42,500 nt of DNA, from positions 30,001 through 72,500 of the forward strand of contig LUCW03001536.1 in the NCBI GenBank assembly GCA_001586965.3, given 5' to 3'. Of this stretch, positions 32,752-42,500 are shown in pieces. The stretch is from Sphaeroforma sirkka. Taxonomy: Eukaryota; Opisthokonta; Ichthyosporea; Ichthyophonida. Positions within the stretch are counted from its first letter, which is position 1. Each line of letters begins with the position of its first letter. The translations under genes were made by a program, and so were the position numbers. The notes below the pieces were generated by a model that was not told the DNA's origin, did no database searches, and saw only the letters and a program-made list of their open reading frames with translations.

Positions 32752-35700
32752 CTAGAATTCCGTCCATTTGGGATCCATGTCGACGAAGTCTGTAGGGGAG
32801 GGGATGATAAGTCCGTGATTAAAATCCGTGTAGACGGGCACGTTGTGTAATTGAACCGAACGATACTCTTTGTTTCCAATTTGTTACTCGCATCAATATA
32901 CTTTAAATGTGGATTATAGTTATATCGAACTTCTAGCTCATACCATTCGTACCACCTCACGACACTAATAATGAACGTACCGAAGTTGTATTTCTCGGGC
33001 AAACCATAGTGAGGTTCGGAGTTCCATTCTCCTTCCCAGGTGAAAGTGGGTAGACTGTTTTGGGTGCCGTGTGTCGGGCCGTTGATGGCGCTAGCAATCA
33101 TATCCTGCGCGGGCAGAAGGGGTTGTATATTAAGAAATAATACGATTCTTCGAGTGTAGACATGAAATTTTGCTACTAAATAATATCTAAGGTTATATAT
33201 AGTACTTGAAGAATGTGACAACAAACAGATTTAGCAGATACAAATAAGTCGAATATATACAACAGAATGACAAGTCAGATGTAAGACGTGCCGGTATTCT
33301 CAGGTGAGAACGAGGCGAGAGCACAACGATAGCCCATTGAATGCATAAAACGTTTTTTGTCATGCAAAGTAAGTAATAGCAGCTCGACTAGCACACTACA
33401 CAATACGTATGCCAACATATATATTAAGAGCACAGAGGTATAGCATAGAATTGCTCACTGTGGCCGTGACATATGCGAACAAAGATGGCCTGATCCACTG
33501 TTGGCGTATTTACCGAGCACTCCCAATAGAATATGAATTAAGTGTTCAAAGTTTCTCATTAAAATTCATTCGCAAGAACACACAAGACGTACTATATATA
33601 TAACAAGTATCTGCAAGTATATACACATATGCATATGTATGTATATGTATTATATATTGGAGCCCTCGGTAAAATCCACCCACAGGAGTACACAAGACAT
33701 ATGACACATGTCTTCAACACATTTCAAAGAGTGCGAGCACAGAACAGCGGGTATGTCCATAGCATAACACAACACAGGCCGTTGCGGCTGTACAGAAACA
33801 ATGCACGCATCTAAGGAAATAAATCTCGTGACAGGCCTATTTACAACACAATATTGAAATACAGGACACGTCATAAGAACCTTAATATCACATAAATATA
33901 CAGAGCATGTCATAAACATGTCAAGTCCATCATAGAACGCGAGAACGAACAAACTATTGGGCTCAGTGTGAGCGATGCCATGAACACATTCATGAACGGT
34001 GGCAGTGGTTACCTTTGCGAGTGTTGCAGAGGTGACCTTTGTGTCGTAGCATCCCATGGTCACTCCTTTGCCTTTGATGCGCAGATCGGGTCGCGAGCAG
34101 ATAGAGTTAGAAGGATCGTGAAGCGACAGAGGGTCCGTTTCGTACTCATTGAATCTGCATAGAGATACGTGAGAGTCTGGGTTGAGTAAGACATAAAGAG
34201 CATAATAAAAAAACATAAGTACATGTATTCGAGTGTGTTTATACATATGCAAAATTTCCGAATAAAAGGAGTATATTGAGAGAATGTATGGATAGAAACT
34301 GCTGCAATGTGAAGGTGGTTGTTACTTTTGTAAACACGGCGTTCTGTATGACAGCTATAGTGCTATAGAGCGATGATAGTATATGCTAACTATAGTGCTA
34401 TAGTGCAATGATAGAATGACGTGTAAATAACTATAGTGTTATAGAGTGATGATAGATTGCCAATTGAAGATGGATAAAACCCATTGAGAAAAGACCACAG
34501 ACCCCACAACCTACCGAGCGACTAACACCCAACTAAATGCAGCCAGTTATCTATGCAAGCCACACGACTCGAAGTACTATAGGCAGTGATGCCAGTACTA
34601 CATAAAGCATTACCTCATGAGATGCTCCATTCCGTCTAAATCCTGCACCTTTCCTCCATCGCGCCTGTATTATCATTTTGAAATGGCGACAGAAGAGTAA
34701 AGTGACGTGAGAAATACACCAACACGCGTATTGAAGTCGTCCGGACATTCTTATAAGTTGGGTCAACAGTAAACATGAATGCACAAGTGGCACCTGATAG
34801 CAGCAATGGACCAAGTGGGGCATGGGCAGAGTGGATTGACAGGCGTAGCATGAGATAACTATGCACGGGATTAGGGACAGATGGGCTGGCGGTGTGAGAG
34901 AGAGATCGCTTGGAACAAAGTGACGACATACAGCTTTAAGATGTGATAGAGAAGTACTTGAATCCACACCACACAGTACGTGACTACCCACGAGGGGTCA
35001 AAGATCTGGCAATGACATTCCTACACAGTACGTAACTACCCACGAGGGTCAAAGATCTGGCAATGGCATTCCTGTCCGATACAAAGTATGAGACGTTCAC
35101 TATACAGGCAGCCTCACAACCGGATGAAAAGCACTTACGACACCACACAATAGAAGACATTCACGGCCGCACAGATGGAAGAGGTGCCACACATGCTCAC
35201 GTGTGATATCCTTTGGAACTGCATACGTGCAGTGCATACCTGAAGATAGTTGCGCGGGGGGCCATCTGATAACTGTACTCAAAGCCTCGCTGTTCAACCA
35301 CCTGCGACAACAAACAGAAACAGAGCAAAAGAATAAAGAATGAATAAAACTGTCAGGAAATGCCAAGCCTGCGAAAACAACCAATGCAATAGAATAAAAA
35401 GAAAAAATAACGAATAACACTGCCAAGAAATTCCAAGCCATTTAAGAACAGACAACTAAGGGCAGCAGTACGTCAGGTGAACGACGGACTACAGGACTCA
35501 CAGCCTCACGCGATAGATAAACGACCACCAGGATACAAAAAAAACAAAAACAAAACAAAACAAAATATTAAGGTCAATTGGAGGTATGGTTGTCTATACG
35601 AGTGATGGCGGATATCAGCATTGTACCAAAGAGAGTACAGCGACCGACGAATCAGTATATCTTTATACAGAATAATATAATACTCCCGGCGAGGGCAAAA

Positions 35701-37623
35701 AAACCCCCCCACATGTACGACATGCATGTATATATTGCTAAGAATAGGCAAACACAGACACAGCCACACCGAAGAAAAAATAAAACAATAATAAAACAGA
35801 ACCAACGGCGGAGATACACATGCCGGTTAGAACGAGACAGACAGGATGAGAGGCAATGCGATTAGGCTACCACTGTGTAATGCACATTGTAATATATAAC
35901 TCACCGCAGGATATCCACTCTTGGCGTAGACGTCTTTGAAGTACGGGACATTGTACGATGGCCAATGAGAATCGCGCAATACATTGGTGACATCGGCATA
36001 CGACACGTGGCCCGGAATCTGCTCTGAGACCCAAAGAAGGCCGTCTTGCAACTCCTCTTTGGGCTTGAACTTGTTGAGATCCACCACCATATACTGTAGT
36101 GGTGATAAATACACGGTGCTCAGTTGGTTAATGTGGATCAGGCATGAGCAGGTGCAGACTATGGAGACAATCACAAGCAAGTGATCTGAACCAACATAAC
36201 GTTCCATGGTGGCGATACTAAACAGGGGATTTAGATAGCGAGAGTAGTGGGCATGGGCTCTATATGTCATTATATGATGTGAAGCCAATCACCCAGATGT
36301 CCAAAGTGGCCACACAATGACACACAGCAGTACACACACCAAATGCCCAACGTCATCACACAAGCTGCCCGCCCAGAGGTCATTCGCGCATACCTGGTTG
36401 TTGTAAGTGCCACTGTTGTGCCACTCGATCGTTTGACTCCATTGTTTGCCATTCTCCGCCACCTGATTGGCCAACCGCACGCGTTGCCATGCCAACAGAC
36501 TCTCGGGATGCACCAGATCGAACAACTCGTTGTTGAATACGTTGTTGGTGGTCTGAGTCATGACCAGTCCTGTGGGGAGTGGTAAAACCATATGCAGAAG
36601 CAATTTAATGTTGAAAAGCACGTAGCAAGCACATACACCTGGTTGTAGAATGGTTTGTACTGTGTACGCGGAAAGATATGAGCGAATACGATAAGTGCTG
36701 AGTGCTGGTGGTATGGCAGAGATGATATCAGCAGATATGCACGCACGAGGGACATGGGAGTGTTACATGCAGTGACGCCAGTGACAGAATCACGACAGGA
36801 TAGCGGATGGAAAATCACCCACACCCGATGGAGTGATTGAGGCCAGCCTACACGCATGCACACACTCATATATATATATATATATATATATACACATGTG
36901 TGTCCTGACATTTGAAACTACCATGCTCCAAAATGCACGCAACACACCATTGTCCATGATGTAGAAGTCATCTAGTGACGAGATCTGTCCCGCATACGAC
37001 GAGAAGGACATCTTCGTAGCGCTGCCGCCTTTTCGTGTACCGAAATTGTAGTGCTTGTAGATGCGGTTGGTGGCACTGTAGGAGAACCAGGACGAGTGGG
37101 AGATGAACAGGTCACTGTAGTCTGCGGTTGGTTTGATGAGCGCTGAGCAGTGAGTGGTATTGAGGATGGCGTTGGCGAATGTCTCCGAATCGTATGTGTG
37201 CCATTGCGGGCGCTGCACAGAAAGATAGAGGATACCAAGCGGTGAGTATATACAATACCAAACGATGGGTATATACAATACCAAACGATGTGTATATACA
37301 ATACCAAACGATAAGTATGTACATTACCAAACGATGGGTATTAACATTACCAAACGGTGAGTATATATGCCATGAGTGCATGCGGTTGTTTGTACGGAAC
37401 GTCATACCATTGCGACTGTGATTGGGCGTAGCATTGGGGTGCGTGTGCAGCGCACGAGATATAGAAAGGCCTTAGTGTGAGTTCTTCATGTATAAGATAG
37501 CAATGTGCTGACAGAGTAGTGTAAGTGGCTGAGCACAGGAAAGGCCTGGGCTACACAGTGGCCGGGACCTTTGAGTGATAGAATGTGCGCTATTAGGGTT
37601 ACCAAACGTGGCAATGATTCGCA

Positions 37624-37681
<58 letters not shown>

Positions 37682-40600
37682 ATATGTATGTATGTATGTA
37701 TATATTTGTTCACAGATATGCGAGCAATCACCAATGTTTCACGACACAGCTCACAGGTCGTATTTCTTCGTCAGCTCAACGCGTCCACACAACACCGAAC
37801 GCACACATCAACGTATACGGAAACTTCATATTAATACACAATTCGGACTAAAAAAACAAACAGCACATATTTACCTCGTTGATGTCTATACACAGCGACT
37901 AAGAAAACAAACAACAAACACAGTCACCTCGTTGATGTCTCTACGCAGCGACTAAGAAAACAAACAACAAACACAGTCACCTCGTTGATGTCTCTACGCA
38001 GCGACTAAGAATACAAACAACAACAGCTACCTCATTGATGTCTTAACATAGAGACTAAGAAAACAAACAACAAACACAGTCACCTGGTTGATGTCTATAC
38101 ACAGCGACTAAAAAATCAAACAACAAAACACAGTCACCTCGTTGATGTCTTTGTCGGCCACGTGTAGGTCGAGTATATCGCCAATGGAATTCAGCCAAAG
38201 AATTTCCACCTCCGTCATCGCAGAAATCGCCCCGTCCGACAGCGCAGCTTTGCGGTTAAAGCCTTTGGTGAAGCCATCCAACTGTGCCAGAATCATGGCT
38301 ACACACCCACACGACAAGAATAGTAATTCAGGGGGTTAGAACGCCAATGAGCCTAATAGTTGCCAAAGCCAACGCTGTGTGTGCGAGTGCTGGGATTTGC
38401 TGCTGCTGCATGTGAGAGAGTTGGTGTGCCACAGTGTTTGGTGTGTGAGCCGCACAGGGCCATGAGCGTGGCCCGTATACTGCAGTGGTGGGCGTAGAAC
38501 ACATTGCGCTGTTTGGGGTTGAGGCTGTTCAGTGTGTAGTGTTTATTTGCCACAGATGGGTTGTGTGCGTTGAGGCTGTTCAGTGTGTAATGTTTATTTG
38601 CCACAGATGGATTGTGTGCGTTGAGGCTGTTCAGTGTGAATGTTTATTTCCCACACATTGATTGTGTGCGTTGGTGTTGGTGGTGGACTGAGGTTGGTGG
38701 TCTGTTGACCACGTGGCAGCCACACAGACGCAAATGGAATGGTCGGCCACAGCACCCAACCGAACCCAACCCAAGATATACGGTACGACAATGCGAGCAC
38801 ACACATGCAGATGGATAAAAGTGTGTAAGAACAGCAGCCAAGATACGTGCCCATGAGACGGGATTAGACAGTGAAATGCAACTCTCCATCTGGTATATAA
38901 TATAAGATAAGGCCATATGGTATATAGTACAAGATAAGGCCATATGGTATATAGTATAAGATAAGGCCATACAGTATATAGTACAAGATAAGGTCATATG
39001 GTATATAGTACAAGATAAGGCCATATGGTATATAGTATAAGATACGGCTATACAGTATATAGTATAAGATAAGGCCAAACAGTATATAGTATAAGATACG
39101 GCTATACAGTATATAGTACAAGATACGGCTATACAGTATATATAGTACAAGAGATAAAGGCCAAACAGTATATAGTACAAGATAAGGCCATATAGTATAT
39201 AGTATAAGATAAGGCCATATGGTATATGGTACAAGATAAGGTTATATGGTATATAGTATAAGATAAGGCCCTATGGTATATAGTATAAGATACGGCTATA
39301 CAGTATATAGTATAAGATAAGGTCATACAGTATATAGTACAAGATAAAGCCATATAATATATAGTATAAGATAAGGCCATATGGTATATAGTACAAGATA
39401 AGGTCATCAGTATATATAGTACAAGATAAGGTCATATGGTATATAGTACAAGATAAGACCATATGGTATATAGTACAATATAAAGGCCATACAGTATATA
39501 ATTACATGATAAAGACCATATGGTATATAGTAAGAAGATAAGACCATATGGTATATAGTAAGATAAGACCATATGGTATATAGTACAAGATAACGCCATA
39601 TGGTATATAGCGTATTATAAGGCCAAATAGTATATAGTACAAGATAAGGACATATGGTATGTAGTACAAGATAAGGCCATATGATATATAATACAAGATA
39701 AAGTCATATGGTATATAGTATAAGATAAGGCCAGACAGTAGATAGTACAAGATAAGGCCATACGGTATAAAGTATAAGATAAGGCCATATGGGATATAGA
39801 ATAAGATAAGGCTATATGGGATATAGTATAAGATAAGGCTATATGGTATATAGTATAAAATATGGCCATATGGTATATAGTATAAGATAAGGCCATACAG
39901 TATATAGTACAAGATAAGGCCATGTGGTGTATAGTATAAGATAAGGCCATATGAGATATAGTATAAGATAAGGCCATATAGAATACAAGTCAAGGGCATA
40001 TGGTACATAGTAAGATAAGGCCATATGGTATATGGTACAAAATAAGGCCATATGGTATATAGTACAAGATAAGCCATATGGTATATTGTATAAGATAAGG
40101 CCATAGAGTATATAGTACAAGAAAACGCCATACAGTATATAGTACAAGAATAGGTCTTATGGTATATAGTACAAGATAAGACCATATGGGGTATAGTATA
40201 AAAATAAATACCATCTGGTGTATAGTTAAAGATACAGCAATATGGTATATAGTAAAAGATACAGCCATATGATAAAAAGTGCAAGATAAGGACCATATGG
40301 TGCATATCACATAAGATAAAGGCCATACAGTATATAGTACATGATAAGGCCATACAGTATATAGTATAAGATAAGGCCATATGATAAATAGAAACGGTAT
40401 ATAGTAGAAGATAAAAACATACAGTATATAGTAAAAGATACGGCCATATGGTATATAGTAAAAGCTAAGGCCGTATGGTATATAGTATAAGATAAGGCCA
40501 TATGGTATATAGTATAAGATAAGGCCATATGGTATATAATATAAGATATGGCCATATGGTATATAGTACAAGATGCCATATGGTATATAGTACAAGATAA

Positions 40601-42445
40601 ATTCATACGGTATATAGTATATGATAAGGCCATATGGTATATAGTATAAGATAAGGCGTGTAATTGGAGATGTACCATGCACGCTCGCATGTATTCGCAC
40701 AATAGCACCGCTTACGAAGACACACATATGTCCAAGAATATGGTAACACAGACACAGAAACAACACAGAAGGCACCGAGACACACGCACATAGGAACACG
40801 CACACATAACTACCAGAAACTGCTCACGTGCATTCACATACACACACAGTACGTACATCCCAAGCTACAACCAGGACTACCCCATTCACTGCACACGAAC
40901 AACAACAAACAAATACACATGGCACAGTCCATCATAGCGACCTGCTCTCTCGCACCTGTGTGTCGCCACAGATTATCGGATTTCGCCTTCGTGTGGCACA
41001 TTTTGCGGGACCAGGCCAGCTGCTGACCAAACCACTTCTCGATATTTGGTGCGATTTTTCCCTCGGCCATGACAACCAGCATGTTTCTGGTTCGGTGAAT
41101 TGCATTCAATAGTAACAGTGGAATAAAATATATATCAGAAACAAAATGTTATAATTAACCGGCCACGGATAGACTGAGCAGTTCCAAAAACAGATATAAA
41201 GTTCTACTGGCACTAGCACTGTACTGATTTATATATATATATATATATATATAAACATGTACATATATATAGTTATAGATACAAGTGTTTTTCTGACAAA
41301 GTGAAGCGAACTAGAAGTCGGCGACCTTTGAAGATGCAACACCTAACGTATATTGACGAGTTGTCCGATGGTCAAATTCGAACAGTTACATATCCGACAC
41401 ACACACACTTGTCATACCACGCACTGGTAGTATAAGCATATCGCATACACGCACCTGTACTGGTTGTAGGTGTGGTGGGCGGTCAGATAGCCCTCGGCGA
41501 ACCCTGCGGCCTCATAGTCTGCCAGTGAGTTCGCTAGTGCGGGGTGTGCTAGCTCATCACTCAGTGCTTTAATGCGCAGCTCACCCCATCCAGTGACAAA
41601 GAGATTGTCCTTGAACCCAGCCTTAACCAGCGCATCTTCGGGTTCGCTGCGGAAGGTGTGTGTGTGCATGTGTTTAGTAGGGGGTACATGACGGGTGCAT
41701 ATATGCTCTTATTTGAAAATACGCGTATTCTATATAAGCCGAAGTATATGTTTCGCTGATATGTATGTAAGTGTGCACAGATGTACATTAACGTGTTCGT
41801 GTCCGTGTACACAGACACAGACACGCAGCTATATATATATATATATAAATTCTATGTACACGTACGCACGTGTACATAAATATACGTATGTATATATTAA
41901 TATACGCAACATACCCGTGCACATGTGTACACATATATGTACACACACATACATATACATAAATATAAACAATATACTCATTCCCAAAAGTGTCTACCCC
42001 TGCTCGCTTAAAATATTATGGCGACCTCAAAGACGCTTCTAGTCTCTTTGACACAATGGACTCATATTAAAATATGAAATTGTTCATACGTCTCACAACA
42101 TAAAGAAAGCGACACGACAACAGTTATCACAGCTACGTGGACACACGTACACACGAATATACATACGAATATACCTAACAAACACTATGAATGCAAAAAT
42201 AAATAAATAAGCAATACACCAAGGTCACATCATGCGCAAAAGTATTAAACCTACAGTATACATAACAGAACTCACTCGATTGTCCAGCTATAGTCGCCGT
42301 TCGCTGAACGCCTGATATATCCTGTAATCTCATCTACGCCTTCTACTGCCTGTTGCACCACACTCTGCACATTCTCCAGTCGAGCAGATGGCGTTGCACA
42401 CACCGATGCAGCCAGGACTAGACATGACAGGCTTAGGGTTAGCAT
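32752..42445 (-). CDS. Phospholipase B-like protein (PLBD family), complete, 12 exons
   Basis: Lysosomal or secreted N-terminal-nucleophile hydrolase of the phospholipase B-like / lamina-ancestor family. Exons in coding order: 42445-42276, 41646-41455, 41086-40956, 38298-38138, 37212-36948, 36569-36394, 36093-35905, 35301-35240, 34664-34614, 34154-34013, 33104-32981, 32789-32752. All introns are GT-AG, and phases agree throughout for 566 residues, the usual family size. A signal peptide (residues 1-17, MLTLSLSCLVLAASVCA) opens exon 1. Family blocks: TGWGELRI, AGFAEGYLTA, HCSALIK (expected autocleavage and nucleophile Cys, codon 37149-37147), HSSWFSYSATNRIYKHYNF, MSFSSYAGQISSLDDFY, SLLAWQRVRLANQ, NSGTYNNQ, WPSYNVPYF, YSYQMAPRATIFRRDGGKV, FNEYETDPLS and YDTKVTS. 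It ends EKYNFDFVDMDPKWTEF and TAG. Whether it is PLBD1- or PLBD2-like cannot be decided by eye. Confidence 0.93.
33105..34012 (-). other. PLBD intron 10, no internal gene
   Basis: Donor GTAACC at 34012 and acceptor CCGCGCAG ending 33105. AT-rich, with short (CATATG)-type runs near 33610-33655. Two loosely similar CAAGACATA/CAAGACGTA stretches (33580s and 33690s) hint at an old duplication. No ORF or RNA supported. Confidence 0.5.
34971..35073. repeat. 51-bp direct duplication in PLBD intron 8
   Basis: Two adjacent copies beginning ACACAGTACGTRACTACCCA and ending GGCAATGRCATTCCT. The intron (34665-35239) otherwise holds nothing recognised. Intron 9 (34155-34613) has a three-copy CTATAGTGCTATAGAG repeat at about 34346-34455. 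Confidence 0.8.
35302..35904 (-). other. PLBD intron 7, no internal gene
   Basis: Donor GTGAGT at 35904 and acceptor GTCGCAG ending 35302. Contains A-rich runs (35537-35565) and no repeat array, ORF or RNA gene I can support. Introns 5 (36570-36947) and 6 (36094-36393) are likewise plain except for a (TA)n at 36870-36891. Confidence 0.5.
37226..37372. repeat. 23-bp minisatellite at the acceptor end of PLBD intron 4
   Basis: Six units of GTATATACAATACCAAACGA plus three variable bases, ending about 11 bases from the exon 5 acceptor (CAG at 37215-37213 on the minus strand). A (TA)n tract lies further inside the same intron at 37627-37678. Confidence 0.88.
37870..38160 (-). repeat. 53-bp array straddling the PLBD exon 4 donor
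   Basis: Six copies at a period of 50-54 bp. The copies of the CCTCGTTGATGTC motif (plus strand) start at 37874, 37927, 37980, 38030, 38083 and 38137. The first copy in gene order is the end of exon 4 itself (GACATCAACGAG) plus the intron start (GTGACTG). Each intronic copy carries TTTTCTTAG (acceptor-like), then about 24 bases ending GACATCAACGAG or a near copy, then GT (donor-like). Confidence 0.93.
38521..38680. repeat. 51-bp three-copy repeat in PLBD intron 3
   Basis: Copies at 38521, 38572 and 38623 containing GAGGCTGTTCAGTGTGTA and TTTATTTGCCACAGATGG; the third is diverged at its end. It lies about 220 bases from the exon 4 acceptor. Confidence 0.85.
38890..40660. repeat. 27-bp satellite-like array in PLBD intron 3
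   Basis: About 65 units of 27 bp, consensus GGCCATATGGTATATAGTAT plus AAGATAA, filling two thirds of the 2.66-kb intron. Each unit has the palindrome CCATATGG or a variant (CATACAG, CATATAG). As 27 is a multiple of three, the minus strand shows open frames of up to 292 codons with a nine-residue repeat (ALSYTIYHM); these lie inside an intron and are not genes. Confidence 0.95.
41229..41252. repeat. (TA)n tract in PLBD intron 2
   Basis: About 12 TA dinucleotides. Intron 2 (41087-41454) has nothing else recognised. Intron 1 (41647-42275) holds a shorter TA run at 41831-41846 and GTACACGT-like runs. Confidence 0.85.
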
Positions 42446-42500
42446 TTTGAAGTGAGGGCAAACAAAGTGTCTGTTACGCCAGGGTATGTACCAACTACCT
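42446..42500 (-). promoter_or_regulatory. PLBD 5' flank / leader
   Basis: Only 55 bases upstream of the PLBD start codon are inside the window. The ATG context on the minus strand is TCAAAATGC (A at -3), acceptable for initiation. No TATA box or other motif is visible in this short stretch. Confidence 0.35.

Noticed and set aside
32676-32980. Continuation of PLBD exon 11 into a longer C-terminus of about 100 residues
   Set aside because: The extension resembles nothing. A GTACGT donor at 32980 and a CCCTACAG acceptor ending 32790 give a short last exon whose NFDF...W ending fits the family.
37870-38160. CRISPR-like appearance of regularly spaced repeats (also the 84-bp and 38-bp arrays)
   Set aside because: Units are contiguous with no unique spacers, and the context is eukaryotic introns.
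38890-40660. CCATATGG cores as CArG boxes (SRF/MADS sites)
   Set aside because: A CArG box needs six A/T bases between CC and GG; here there are four.
38644-40805. Long minus-strand open frames (up to 292 codons) with a nine-residue Tyr/Ile-rich repeat
   Set aside because: They are translations of the 27-bp array in all frames and lie wholly inside PLBD intron 3, with no start context or non-repeat domain.

Overview
The window is eukaryotic nuclear DNA. Three host genes are cut into short GC-rich exons by GT-AG introns of about 200 to 2,800 bases. The introns and spacers are AT-rich and full of minisatellites and (TA)n tracts. A gp210-type nucleoporin and a lysosomal phospholipase B-like protein sit next to a plant-type (FAE1-like) 3-ketoacyl-CoA synthase. 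Together with long repeat-rich introns, this suggests a unicellular relative of animals such as an ichthyosporean (Sphaeroforma-like). The organism is an inference at modest confidence; no rRNA or other marker is present.

Layout. (1) 1-19268, plus strand: the C-terminal four fifths or so of a NUP210/gp210 gene. I place 23 exons that join in a single open phase for 1,582 residues, ending in a transmembrane helix and a short tail; the 5' exons lie outside the window. (2) 19269-22312: spacer with no recognisable gene. (3) 22313-24929, plus strand: a 3-ketoacyl-CoA synthase in three exons with an intact Cys-His-Asn triad; its extreme N-terminus is not located. (4) 24930-26063: AT-rich spacer with a three-copy repeat and very long (TA)n. 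(5) 26064-27968: a 1.9-kb element with about 52-bp terminal inverted repeats and TA on both sides. It carries an unfamiliar ORF, with a tRNA-like sequence inside it. (6) About 28110-31870, minus strand: an old Ty3/gypsy chromovirus-type pol fossil with an unusual Dam-like block between RNase H and integrase. (7) 31920-32690: a roughly 67-bp tandem array. (8) 32752-42445, minus strand: a complete 12-exon phospholipase B-like gene (566 residues) with a signal peptide.

The three host genes have no evident shared pathway: nuclear pore membrane, ER very-long-chain fatty acid elongation, and lysosomal lipid breakdown.

The most unusual feature is how the introns are built. In many introns of both large genes, minisatellites abut or straddle a splice junction. 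In at least two cases the repeat unit includes the last coding bases of the exon plus the 5' splice site, giving arrays of in-frame decoy donors. In one PLBD intron it gives an array of 24-nt microexon-like units, each with its own acceptor-like and donor-like ends. This is the signal I would follow up first.
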